DNA of 64,000 bases from Agromyces sp. CF514 (GTDB lineage: Bacteria > Actinomycetota > Actinomycetes > Actinomycetales > Microbacteriaceae): positions 2,108,001-2,172,000 of the forward strand of contig NZ_FOZD01000001.1 of assembly GCF_900113185.1 (NCBI RefSeq). Reading direction: 5' to 3'. The translations under genes and the position numbers were made by a program. This document shows positions 27,372 to 36,226 of this stretch, piece after piece. The notes under the pieces were generated by a model. It was not told where the DNA came from. It made no database searches and worked only from the letters and a program-made list of their open reading frames with translations. Numbering within the stretch: position 1 is the stretch's first letter; every line of letters starts with the position of its first letter.

Positions 27372-28316
27372 GTGCCCGAACTCCCCGAGGTCGAGGTCGT
27401 CCGCGCCGGCCTCGCGCCCGCGGTGACGGGTGCCCGCATCGCGGCGGTCGACGTGCTCGACGAGCGTGCGCTCACGCGGCACGACGGGGCATCCGGCGAT
27501 TTCGAGGCGCTCGCGACCGGCGCGCGCATCGCCGCGGCCGTGCGGCGCGGCAAGTTCCTCTGGCTGCCCATCGGCGGCGACCGGGCGATCGTGGGGCACC
27601 TCGGCATGAGTGGCCAGATGCTGCTCCGCACGCCCGAGCACCCCGGCGACGACCGGCACGCGCGCGTGCGGATCCACCTCGAGCACCCCGAGCACGGTGA
27701 ACTGCGCATCGACTTCGTCGACCAGCGCACCTTCGGCTCCCTCGCGGTCGACCGCATGGTGCCGACGCCCGACGGCGCGGTCGCGGGGTTCAGCGCCGAG
27801 GTGACCGGCCCGTGGGCGCTCCGCATCCCGACCCAGGTCGCCCACATCGCCCGCGACCCGCTCGATCCGGCCTTCGACGACGCGCTCTTCCTCGAACGGA
27901 TGTCGCGTCGCGCGTCGGGCGTCAAGCGCGTGCTGCTCGACCAGGCGGTCGTCAGCGGCATCGGCAACATCTACGCCGACGAATCCCTGTGGGCGGTTCG
28001 CCTGCACGGCGAGCAGCCGGCCTCCTCGATCTCGAAGCGGCGCACGGCCGAGCTGCTGCAGGCCGTGCGCGACGTGCTCGGCAAGGCGCTCGACGAGGGC
28101 GGCACGAGCTTCGATGCGCAGTACGTCAACGTCAACGGCGCATCCGGATACTTCGCGCACTCGTTGAACGCCTACGGGCGCAGCGGCCTGCCGTGCCCGC
28201 GGTGCGGCACGCCGATGGTGCGCGAGGCGTTCATGAACCGGTCCTCGCACCGGTGTCCGCGCTGCCAGCGGCTGCGCCGTCGACCCGCGTCGGGCCGAGC
28301 TGCCACAGCGCGCTGA
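27372..28316 (+). CDS. mutM: Formamidopyrimidine-DNA glycosylase
   Basis: Removes 8-oxoguanine and formamidopyrimidines and nicks the abasic site. After the initiator it reads PELPEVE, giving the catalytic Pro and Glu; the H2TH segment (VVSGIGNIYADESLW) and the zinc finger C-x2-C-x16-C-x2-C (about residues 276-299) are complete. 314 residues, with a short Arg/Ala-rich tail. Its last 86 bases, including the zinc-finger codons, overlap the GNAT gene on the other strand. Confidence 0.96.
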   Translation: MPELPEVEVVRAGLAPAVTGARIAAVDVLDERALTRHDGASGDFEALATGARIAAAVRRGKFLWLPIGGDRAIVGHLGMSGQMLLRTPEHPGDDRHARVRIHLEHPEHGELRIDFVDQRTFGSLAVDRMVPTPDGAVAGFSAEVTGPWALRIPTQVAHIARDPLDPAFDDALFLERMSRRASGVKRVLLDQAVVSGIGNIYADESLWAVRLHGEQPASSISKRRTAELLQAVRDVLGKALDEGGTSFDAQYVNVNGASGYFAHSLNAYGRSGLPCPRCGTPMVREAFMNRSSHRCPRCQRLRRRPASGRAATAR

Positions 28317-29361
28317 GCCCGCGCACGGTGAAGCCGAGCGCGACGTTGATCGCGAGCATGTGCTCGTTCTCGTCGGCGTTCCAGGTGTAGACGTCGGTGC
28401 GCTCGGGCGCCGTGCGGCCGAGCAGCACGAGGTTCGCGAGCTTCATGCGCATGCCGAGGCGATGACCGCGGTGCGGTTCCAGCACGATCGTGTCCCACTG
28501 GAACGCCGAGGTGGATTCCGCCGAGAGCATGAGGGCGGTGAACCCGGCAACCCGCCCGTCGTCGTCCACCGCGGCCGTCACGAGGCTCGTGCGTCGGCCG
28601 GCGATCGTCTGCTCCTCGACGGCTCGGACGCGGGCGGCATCCCAGTGCTCGAGGTCGAACGTGGCCTCGCCCGACGGCGGGTCGGTCGACATGGCCGCGT
28701 GGGCGACGGCGAGCTCGTCGAGCAGCTCGTCGGGTGCGTGGTCGATCCAGCTCACGAGCCGGTAGGCGGTCGCGGCGGCCTCGTGCTCGGCGGATGCCGC
28801 GGCGAACTCGGCGGCGCGACCGGACACCGTGAGCCCGCTCAGGCGCTCGAGCTGAGCGAGTCGGAATCCGTGGTGAACGGCGAACGCCGCACCCGCGTCG
28901 GACGCCGGGATCGAGCCGCTGCCGTCGCGTGCCTCGAGCCGGGCCCCCGGTGCGTCGAGGGCCGCTGCGGGCACATCGGACATGGCCGTGAACACCGACC
29001 GGCCGAGACCGGCGGCGTGCGCCCGTGCCGCGTCGAGCAGGGCGCTGCCCACGCCGCGTCGTCGCGCATCGGGCAGTACGCCGAGCACGAAGTCGACCGT
29101 CTCCGCGTCCGAGCCGCGCTCCCAGTCGCATTCCACCCGCCCGACGCAGCGATCGCCGTCCCACGCGGCGTAGGCGGCGAGACCCTGGTACGCGTCGTCC
29201 CGGTAGCGGGGGAGCAGCTCGTGGGCATCCCATGCGAATTTGCGGTGCCCCCAGACCGACTCCTCGACGAGCGCCGCGGTCTCGGCGGCGGCTTCGAACT
29301 CCGCGGCCTCGGGGATGCCGAGTTCGGATGGCACGGGCACGGGCCTGATCTCGATGGGCAT
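28231..29361 (-). CDS. Two-domain GNAT N-acetyltransferase
   Basis: 376 residues with two GNAT folds in tandem. The first (about 10-165) has the acetyl-CoA motif RRRGVGSALLDAARAHA; the second (about 200-350) has EPHRGHRLGMRMKLANLV, so both may bind acetyl-CoA. The substrate cannot be predicted; similar two-domain actinobacterial enzymes include mycothiol synthase, but this is not a convincing MshD. AGGAGG lies ten bases before the ATG. It converges on mutM with an 86-base overlap. Confidence 0.85.
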   Translation of the reverse strand: MPIEIRPVPVPSELGIPEAAEFEAAAETAALVEESVWGHRKFAWDAHELLPRYRDDAYQGLAAYAAWDGDRCVGRVECDWERGSDAETVDFVLGVLPDARRRGVGSALLDAARAHAAGLGRSVFTAMSDVPAAALDAPGARLEARDGSGSIPASDAGAAFAVHHGFRLAQLERLSGLTVSGRAAEFAAASAEHEAAATAYRLVSWIDHAPDELLDELAVAHAAMSTDPPSGEATFDLEHWDAARVRAVEEQTIAGRRTSLVTAAVDDDGRVAGFTALMLSAESTSAFQWDTIVLEPHRGHRLGMRMKLANLVLLGRTAPERTDVYTWNADENEHMLAINVALGFTVRGLSALWQLGPTRVDGAAAGSADTGARTGS

Positions 29362-29558
29362 GCGTCCGTCCTCCTCGCTTCGAGGCCGCGCGGCGGGTGT
29401 CCGGCGCAGCCGATCAGGCTATCGCGGGGGTCGGGAGCCGGCAACCGGGTCTGCACGGGTCCGCGCAGGATGCCGCCGCAGACGGCGGGGGAGTCCGGTG
29501 CATCCGCCGACCTCGACTACGCTCGTCGCAGCGCTCTCGCAAGTCGGAAGGGTGGGCC

Positions 29559-32500
29559 GTGTACCTCAAGAGCCTGACGCTGAAGGGCTTCAAGTCCTTC
29601 GCCCAGCCGACGACCTTCGCATTCGAGCAGGGCGTCACCTGCATCGTCGGCCCCAACGGCTCCGGCAAGTCGAACGTCGTCGACGCGCTCGCCTGGGTCA
29701 TGGGCGAGCAGGGCGCGAAGACCCTCCGCGGCGGCAAGATGGAGGACGTCATCTTCGCGGGCACCTCGACCCGCGGGCCGCTCGGCCGAGCCGAGGTCAG
29801 CCTCACGATCGACAACTCCGACGGCGCGCTGCCCATCGAGTACAGCGAGGTCTCGATCTCGCGCACGCTGTTCCGCAACGGGTCGAGCGAGTACGCCATC
29901 AACGGCGAGACCTGCCGGCTGCTCGACGTTCAGGAACTCCTCTCCGACTCGGGGCTCGGACGCGAGATGCACGTCATCGTCGGCCAGGGCCAGCTCGACG
30001 CCGTGCTCCGGGCGACGCCCGAAGACCGCCGCGGCTTCATCGAGGAGGCCGCCGGCATCCTGAAGCACCGGCGTCGCAAGGAGAAGACGCTCCGCAAGCT
30101 CGACGCGATGCAGGCGAACCTCACGCGACTCTCCGACCTCGCCGGCGAGATCCGGCGTCAGCTGAAGCCCCTCGGTCGCCAGGCCGAGGTCGCCCGCGAA
30201 GCCGCGACCATCGCCGCCGTCGTGCGCGACGCCCGCGCCCGACTGCTCGCCGACGACGTCATCGGCCTGCGCCGCGCGCTCGAGGACCACGGAGCCACCG
30301 AACAGCAGCGGCACGCCGAGCGACTCGTGCTGCAGGACCAGCTCGAGCAGCGGCAGGCCCGCGTGACGGCCCTCGAGCAGTCGCATCTCGGCGACGACGT
30401 CGACACGGCCCGCGCCACGAACTTCGCGCTCGAGCAGGCCCGCACCGCGCTCCGCTCGCTCGACTCGCTGGCCAACCAGCGCATCGCGCTGCTCTCCGTC
30501 GCCGACGACGCGTCCGACACCGCGCCCACCGTCACCAGGTCGATGATCGACGACGCGCTCGTCGAGCTCGACGAGATCCGCGAGAGCATCGACGTCGCGG
30601 CATCCGCGCTCGACGAGGCCCAGCACGTGACGCACGACGCCCGTTCCGCGCTCGATGCCGTCGACCTCGAGATCTCACGGCGCAGCGCCGAGGTGCAGGC
30701 GTACGACCTCGCGCTCTCGAAGCTGTCGGGTCAAGCCGATTCCGAGGCCTCGAAGCTCGCCGCCGTGCGCGGTGAGGTGCTGCGCCACGCGAACGCGCTC
30801 GAGGCCTCCGCAGGGCGCCGCGAGCAGGCCGCTGCGACGCTCGCCGAGGCGCAGGCCGAGGCCGAGATCGAGCAGTCCGCCGAGACCGATCTCGACGAGG
30901 CGTACGAGCTGGCCCAGTCCGCGGTGTTCGAGGCGGAGTCCGAGATCGAGCGGCTGCGCGAGGAGTTGCACGAGCGGGAACGCGAGCATGGCGCGCTCTC
31001 CGCGCGCACGCAGGCGCTCTCGCTCGCACTGGACCAGCGCGACGGATCCGCCGCGGTCGCCGGCGCCGCCCTCACGGGCGTGCGGGGCCTGCTCGCCGAG
31101 TCCATGCAGGTGCGGCCGGGCTTCGAGGCCGCGATCTCCGCGGCCCTCGGTTCGCTGAGCGATGCCGTGCTCGTCGACGACCTCGGCGCGGCGCATCGCG
31201 CCCTCGCGCACGTCGAGCAGGGTGACCTCGGTCGCGTGGCACTCGTGCTGGCCGAGCCCGTCGGCGGCGCCCGCGACGACGTCGAGCCGCTGCCCGACGG
31301 GTTCGTCGCGGCATCCGATGTGGTCACCGCACCCGCGGGAGTACTGGGCCTGCTCGCCGAGGTGTTCATCGCCGACGACCTCGCGGCGGTCCGCGAGGTC
31401 GAGTCCGCGCTCGCGTCGAGGGCCGTGCCGCCGACCGTGATCACGCGCGACGGCACGGTCGTCGGCCGCTTCGTCGTGCGGGGCGGCACCGGCCGCAAGC
31501 AGAGCCGCATCGAACTGCTCGCCGAGCGCGACCGTGCCGCGGCCCGCCTCGACGAGGTCCGAAGCGAGATCGAGCGTCGTCGAGCAGAGCTCGGCGAGCA
31601 GCGCGAGCTGCATGCCCGCGCGAAGGAGGCCGCGAAGCACGCGCTGACCGCGCTGCGGGAGTTCGACGCGCAGCTCGCCCAGCGCACCGAGCGACTCAAC
31701 CGTGCGCGTGTGCAGGCCGAGGCCGCCGAGGCCGACTCCGAGCGCCTGCGCGCCGCGTCCGCGAACGCCGAGGAACGCGTTGCGGCGGCAGAGGCGGCCG
31801 CGGCGACGGCGAAGGGCGCCCTCGAGGAAGCGAGGTCGGTGCCGCGGCCGGTGCTGGACCCGAGTGCCCGCGATGCGGCATCCGCGGCCCTCGAGCGCGC
31901 CCGCGAGGCGGAGGTCGAGGCCAAGCTGCGACTCGAGACCGCACGCGAGCGCGTGCGCGCCGAGGAAGCGCGCATCCGGGCGATGCAGGCGCAGCACGAC
32001 GCCGAACGACGCGCCGCGGCCGAGGCAGCGCGCCGCGCAGTGGTGCGTCGCTCCCAGCTCGAGGCGGCGACGAAGGTCGCCGCATGGCTGCCGGCGGCGC
32101 TCGCGTCGGTCGACGCCTCGGTCGCCGAGGCAGGGCTCGCGCTCGGCCGTGCCGAGGCGGAGCGCTCGGCCCGCAACGAGGAGCTCCAGGCGCTGCGACG
32201 GGACGAGAGCAGCGTGCGCGAGCGCCTGCACGCCGTCACCGAAGACGTGCACGGCCTCGAGCTGCGCATCTACGAGAAGAAGCTGCAGGTCGGCAGCCTG
32301 GTCGAACGCGCCGAGTCCGAGCTCGGGCTCGAGGAGGACGTGCTCGTCGCCGAGTACGGCCCCGACGTGCCGATCCCGGCCGACGACCCCGACGACCCCG
32401 AAGCGGAACCCCGCCCGTACCGACGCGAGGAGCAGCAGCGTCGCTACGCCGCGGCCGAGCGAAAGCTCTCGCAGCTCGGACGCGTGAACCCGCTCGCGCT

Positions 32501-33095
32501 CGAGGAGTTCGCGGCGCTCGAGCAGCGCCACCTCTTCCTCACCGAGCAGCTCACCGACCTCGCGAACACGCGCAGGGACCTGCTCACGATCATCGAGGAG
32601 ATCGACGGAAAGATGTCGACGATCTTCCGCGACGCCTTCGACGACACGCAGGAGGCCTTCTCGAAGGTGTTCCCCGTGCTCTTCCCGGGCGGCACCGGCA
32701 GCATCATGCTCACCGACCCCGACGACATGCTCACCACCGGCATCGAGGTCTCGGTGCGTCCCGCCGGCAAGAAGATCGAGCGCCTGTCGCTGCTGTCGGG
32801 CGGCGAACGCTCGCTCGCCGCCGTCGCCCTGCTCATGGCGATCTTCAAGGCCAGGCCGAGCCCGTTCTACATCATGGACGAGGTCGAGGCCGCGCTCGAC
32901 GACGCGAACCTCGGTCGCCTGCTCACGACGATGGAGGACCTCCGCGCCGACAGCCAGCTCATCGTGATCACGCACCAGAAGCGCACGATGGAGATCGCCG
33001 ATGCGCTGTACGGCGTCTCGATGCGCCAGGACGGGGTCTCGGCGGTCGTCGGCCAGCGGGTGCGCGAGGAGCAGCCGGTGGCCGCCGCCAGCTGA
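29559..33095 (+). CDS. smc: Chromosome segregation protein SMC
   Basis: Condensin ATPase that extrudes DNA loops to compact and separate chromosomes. 1178 residues: N-terminal head with Walker A (GPNGSGKSN), coiled coil (about 170-490), hinge (about 500-660), returning coiled coil (about 665-1000), C-terminal head with signature LSGGERSLAAVALLMAIF and Walker B FYIMDEVEAALDDAN. The GTG start (VYLKSLTLKGFKSFA) follows GGAAGGG; a TACGCT -10 candidate lies about 35 bases upstream (29518-29523). It is followed by ftsY, as in most actinobacteria. Confidence 0.97.
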   Translation: MYLKSLTLKGFKSFAQPTTFAFEQGVTCIVGPNGSGKSNVVDALAWVMGEQGAKTLRGGKMEDVIFAGTSTRGPLGRAEVSLTIDNSDGALPIEYSEVSISRTLFRNGSSEYAINGETCRLLDVQELLSDSGLGREMHVIVGQGQLDAVLRATPEDRRGFIEEAAGILKHRRRKEKTLRKLDAMQANLTRLSDLAGEIRRQLKPLGRQAEVAREAATIAAVVRDARARLLADDVIGLRRALEDHGATEQQRHAERLVLQDQLEQRQARVTALEQSHLGDDVDTARATNFALEQARTALRSLDSLANQRIALLSVADDASDTAPTVTRSMIDDALVELDEIRESIDVAASALDEAQHVTHDARSALDAVDLEISRRSAEVQAYDLALSKLSGQADSEASKLAAVRGEVLRHANALEASAGRREQAAATLAEAQAEAEIEQSAETDLDEAYELAQSAVFEAESEIERLREELHEREREHGALSARTQALSLALDQRDGSAAVAGAALTGVRGLLAESMQVRPGFEAAISAALGSLSDAVLVDDLGAAHRALAHVEQGDLGRVALVLAEPVGGARDDVEPLPDGFVAASDVVTAPAGVLGLLAEVFIADDLAAVREVESALASRAVPPTVITRDGTVVGRFVVRGGTGRKQSRIELLAERDRAAARLDEVRSEIERRRAELGEQRELHARAKEAAKHALTALREFDAQLAQRTERLNRARVQAEAAEADSERLRAASANAEERVAAAEAAAATAKGALEEARSVPRPVLDPSARDAASAALERAREAEVEAKLRLETARERVRAEEARIRAMQAQHDAERRAAAEAARRAVVRRSQLEAATKVAAWLPAALASVDASVAEAGLALGRAEAERSARNEELQALRRDESSVRERLHAVTEDVHGLELRIYEKKLQVGSLVERAESELGLEEDVLVAEYGPDVPIPADDPDDPEAEPRPYRREEQQRRYAAAERKLSQLGRVNPLALEEFAALEQRHLFLTEQLTDLANTRRDLLTIIEEIDGKMSTIFRDAFDDTQEAFSKVFPVLFPGGTGSIMLTDPDDMLTTGIEVSVRPAGKKIERLSLLSGGERSLAAVALLMAIFKARPSPFYIMDEVEAALDDANLGRLLTTMEDLRADSQLIVITHQKRTMEIADALYGVSMRQDGVSAVVGQRVREEQPVAAAS

Positions 33096-33123
33096 CCGGG
33101 CGCGCGGCGTGCGGCCCGGCCCG

Positions 33124-33129
33124 TAGGCT
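33124..33129 (+). promoter_or_regulatory. -10 box of a leaderless promoter for ftsY
   Basis: TAGGCT, six bases, then the ftsY ATG at 33136; the 40-base gap from smc holds nothing else. Confidence 0.5.
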
Positions 33130-33135
33130 TGACCC

Positions 33136-34011
33136 ATGGCAGAACGTGCATCGTGGTCGCTCGGCGCGGCCCTCCGCGGGGTCTTCGGCGCGAAGACCAT
33201 CGACGAGGACACCTGGGACGACCTCGAGGCCGCGCTCATCCGCGCCGACTTCGGGCCGGCCGTCACCGAAGAGATCGTCGACACGATCAAGGCGCAGGTC
33301 GACCGGTACAAGACGACCGATCCGAAGGACGTGCAGCGGATGCTCCGCGAGATCGTCGAGGAGCGGCTCGCGAAGTACGACCCCACGCTGAAGCTCACCG
33401 AGCGGCCCGCGGTCGTGCTCGTCGTCGGCGTGAACGGCGTCGGCAAGACCACGACGATCGGCAAGTTCGCGAGGTTCCTCCGTACGTTCGACCGCACGGT
33501 CGTGGTCGGCGCGGCCGACACATTCCGTGCGGCGGCCGTCGACCAGCTCGCGACGTGGGCGGGGCGGGCGGGCGTCGAGATCGTGCGCCCCGAGCGCGAG
33601 GGTCAGGACCCGGCATCCGTCGCCTTCCAGACCGTCGACCGCGCCAAGCGCGAGGGCATCGAGATCGTCATCATCGACACCGCGGGCCGCCTGCACACCA
33701 AGGGCGGGCTCATGGACGAGCTCGGCAAGATCCGCCGCGTCGTCGAGAAGCAGGCGCCGATCAGCGAGGTTCTGCTCGTGCTCGATGCGACCACCGGGCA
33801 GAACGGGCTCGCGCAGGCCGAGGCGTTCATCGAGCACGGCGGCGTCACCGGGCTCGTGCTCACCAAGCTCGACGGCAGCGCCAAGGGCGGCTTCGTGCTC
33901 GCCGTGCAGGAGAAGACCGGCCTGCCGATCAAGCTCATCGGCCAGGGCGAGGGCATCAACGACCTCACGGGCTTCACGCCCCACGTCTTCGCGCAGAAAC
34001 TCGTCGGCTGA
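33136..34011 (+). CDS. ftsY: Signal recognition particle receptor FtsY
   Basis: GTPase that docks SRP-bound ribosomes at the membrane. 291 residues, i.e. only the NG domain: N-domain helices, G1 (GVNGVGKTTTIGK), G3 (IIDTAGRLHTKGGLMDEL), G4 (LTKLDGSAKGG). The acidic N-terminal region of E. coli FtsY and the longer N-terminus of Streptomyces and mycobacteria are missing; membrane binding would rest on the short basic N-terminus (MAERASWSLGAALRGVFG). Probably leaderless. Confidence 0.96.
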   Translation: MAERASWSLGAALRGVFGAKTIDEDTWDDLEAALIRADFGPAVTEEIVDTIKAQVDRYKTTDPKDVQRMLREIVEERLAKYDPTLKLTERPAVVLVVGVNGVGKTTTIGKFARFLRTFDRTVVVGAADTFRAAAVDQLATWAGRAGVEIVRPEREGQDPASVAFQTVDRAKREGIEIVIIDTAGRLHTKGGLMDELGKIRRVVEKQAPISEVLLVLDATTGQNGLAQAEAFIEHGGVTGLVLTKLDGSAKGGFVLAVQEKTGLPIKLIGQGEGINDLTGFTPHVFAQKLVG

Positions 34012-34040
34012 CGCCGGCGCCACGACAGGGAGGGCGGCGC

Positions 34041-34529
34041 ATGGCCACCGAACACGACTACTTCGGCATCGTCGGCGACTACTGGTCCGAGATGATCGAG
34101 TACGCCGACCAGCGCGTCGAGGTCGTCCTCGAGACCGAAGACGATGAGGTTCCGAAGCCCGCGCTGGATGCCGCGGCGGCCCTCGTGAGCGAGCTCGAGT
34201 TCGCCGACGACGAGGTGCGCAACGCGTTCGTCGGGCAGCTCGATTCGGGCAGCTCGCCGGTCGTGAAGTTCCTGAACGCACTGCTCGACCCGGATTCCGA
34301 GATCGCCGACGAGATCGACGACGCGATCGGCCGCGACTCGGGCGACCGACAGATCGACGCGCTGCGCTCGATGTCGCTCGTGCGCGTCGACCTGCGGCCC
34401 GAGCTGTTCGGCGAGGGCGAGGCGTTCGCCGAATTCGAGTACGCGCTCGCCCCCGACGAGACCGACGAGCGCCTCATCGCGACGGTCGACGTCGGCCGCG
34501 ACATCGGCGACGTGCGGTTCGAGGGCTGA
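34041..34529 (+). CDS. Small acidic protein between ftsY and ffh (DUF2004-like)
   Basis: 162 residues, very acidic, no membrane segment, no cysteine. It begins with an aromatic patch (EHDYFGIVGDYWSEMIEYADQ) and has alternating helical and strand-like parts ending in a strand-rich segment. I recall similar proteins labelled DUF2004 in Microbacteriaceae, but without a search this is a tentative family call. GGAGG lies upstream of the ATG. Its place between the two SRP GTPase genes suggests co-expression, not necessarily a role in protein targeting. Confidence 0.6.
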   Translation: MATEHDYFGIVGDYWSEMIEYADQRVEVVLETEDDEVPKPALDAAAALVSELEFADDEVRNAFVGQLDSGSSPVVKFLNALLDPDSEIADEIDDAIGRDSGDRQIDALRSMSLVRVDLRPELFGEGEAFAEFEYALAPDETDERLIATVDVGRDIGDVRFEG

Positions 34530-34588
34530 CCGCACCGTTCCCACGTCGGCGCGGCGAGGCATCCGGGGTCGCTTAGAATCGAAGCACC

Positions 34589-36181
34589 ATGGCTACCTTC
34601 GGAAACCTGTCTGACCGCCTCGCCGAGACCTTCAAGAATCTCCGCACCAAGGGCAAGCTCTCTGCCGCCGACGTCGACGGCACCGTCCGCGAGATCCGTC
34701 GGGCGCTGCTCGACGCCGACGTCTCGCTCGACGTGGTCAAGCAGTTCACCTCCCACGTGCGCGAGCGCGCGCTGGGCGACGAGGTCAACAAGGCGCTGAA
34801 CCCGGCGCAGCAGGTCGTGCAGATCGTCAACGAGGAGCTCGTCGCGATCCTCGGCGGCCAGCAGCGCCGCCTGCAGTTCGCCAAGAACCCGCCGACCGTC
34901 ATCATGCTCGCAGGCCTCCAGGGCGCCGGAAAGACCACCCTCGCGGGCAAGCTCGCGAAGCACCTCGTGAAAGAGGGCCATACGCCGCTGCTCGTCGCGA
35001 GCGACCTGCAGCGCCCGAACGCCGTGAACCAGCTGCAGGTCGTCGGGCAGCAGGCGGGCGTGCCCGTCTTCGCGCCCGAGCCCGGCAACGGTGTCGGCGA
35101 CCCCGTGAAGGTCGCGAAGGCCGGAGTCGACCAGGCCCGCCGTGCCCAGCACGACGTCGTCATCATCGACACCGCCGGACGCCTCGGCGTCGACGCCGAG
35201 ATGATGAAGCAGGCTGCGAACATCCGCAAGGCCACCGACCCCGACGAGGTGCTCTTCGTCATCGACGCGATGATCGGCCAAGACGCGGTGACCACCGCCA
35301 AGGCCTTCCAGGAGGGCGTCGACTTCACCGGCGTCGTGCTCTCCAAGCTCGACGGCGACGCACGCGGCGGTGCCGCCCTCTCGGTCGCGTCGGTCACCGG
35401 CCGCCCGATCATCTTCGCCTCGACGGGTGAGGGCCTCGACGACTTCGAGGCGTTCCACCCCGACCGCATGGCCAGCCGCATCCTCGACCTCGGCGACATC
35501 CTCACGCTCATCGAGCAGGCCCAGCAGGCCTTCGACGAAGAAGAGGCGCTGAAGGTCGCCGAGAAGCTCGCGACCGAGCAGTTCACGCTCGAGGACTTCC
35601 TCGCCCAGATGCAGCAGCTGCGCGGTGCGGGCTCGATCAAGAAGATGCTCGGCATGCTCCCCGGTGCGGGCGGCATGAAGCAGCAGCTCGAGAACTTCGA
35701 CGAGCGCGAGATCGTGCGCACCGAGGCGATCATCCAGTCGATGACCCCGGCCGAGCGCAAGAACACGAAGCTCCTGAATGGTTCGCGCCGCCTGCGCATC
35801 GCGCGCGGTGCCGGCATGACCGTCACCGACGTCAACCAGCTCGTGCAGCGCTTCGAGCAGGCCGCGAAGATGATGAAGACCGTCGCGCGCGGCGGCATGC
35901 CGCAGATCCCGGGCATGGGGCCCATGCCGGGCGGCGGCGCCCACGGCGGCGGCAAGCGCCAGGCGGCCAAGAACAAGAAGAAGTCGGGCGGTTCGCGTTC
36001 GGGCAACCCCGCGAAGCGTGCGACCGAGAACCAGGCCATCGCCGAGGGCCGTCCGCTCACGCCCGGCGCCGCAGCACCCGCCGGTTCGGGCTTCGGCCTC
36101 GGGCTCGGCGCGAAGGGCGGCGCCGCGCCGACCCCGTCGGCCGAGGACCTCGCGACGATGCAGAAGCTGCTCGGGCGCTGA
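34589..36181 (+). CDS. ffh: Signal recognition particle protein Ffh
   Basis: Binds signal sequences and 4.5S RNA and pairs with FtsY. 530 residues: N domain, G domain (GLQGAGKTTLAGKLA, DTAGRLGVDAEMM, LSKLDGDARGG), a Met-rich M domain (about 300-450, with the RNA-binding RRLRIARGAGMTVTDVNQLV), and a Gly/Lys/Ala-rich C-terminal extension of about 80 residues. A TAGAAT -10 box (34574-34579) lies nine bases before the ATG. In many actinobacteria rpsP follows directly; here it is 7 kb away. Confidence 0.97.
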   Translation: MATFGNLSDRLAETFKNLRTKGKLSAADVDGTVREIRRALLDADVSLDVVKQFTSHVRERALGDEVNKALNPAQQVVQIVNEELVAILGGQQRRLQFAKNPPTVIMLAGLQGAGKTTLAGKLAKHLVKEGHTPLLVASDLQRPNAVNQLQVVGQQAGVPVFAPEPGNGVGDPVKVAKAGVDQARRAQHDVVIIDTAGRLGVDAEMMKQAANIRKATDPDEVLFVIDAMIGQDAVTTAKAFQEGVDFTGVVLSKLDGDARGGAALSVASVTGRPIIFASTGEGLDDFEAFHPDRMASRILDLGDILTLIEQAQQAFDEEEALKVAEKLATEQFTLEDFLAQMQQLRGAGSIKKMLGMLPGAGGMKQQLENFDEREIVRTEAIIQSMTPAERKNTKLLNGSRRLRIARGAGMTVTDVNQLVQRFEQAAKMMKTVARGGMPQIPGMGPMPGGGAHGGGKRQAAKNKKKSGGSRSGNPAKRATENQAIAEGRPLTPGAAAPAGSGFGLGLGAKGGAAPTPSAEDLATMQKLLGR

Positions 36182-36191
36182 TCCGGGCGGC

Positions 36192-36221
36192 CGCTCGGGC
36201 CCGCAGTTCGCGGCCCGAGCG
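36192..36221. terminator. Hairpin between convergent ffh and repeat-protein gene
   Basis: Arms 36192-36201 and 36212-36221 form a perfect 10-bp GC stem (CGCTCGGGCC/GGCCCGAGCG) with a 10-base loop. It sits in the 45-base gap and can serve both strands. Confidence 0.65.
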
Positions 36222-36226
36222 ACCCC

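Noticed and set aside
30675..33521. Minus-strand open frame of about 950 codons opposite smc
   Set aside because: It mirrors the smc coiled-coil codons; it has no recognisable domain, and smc is unmistakable.
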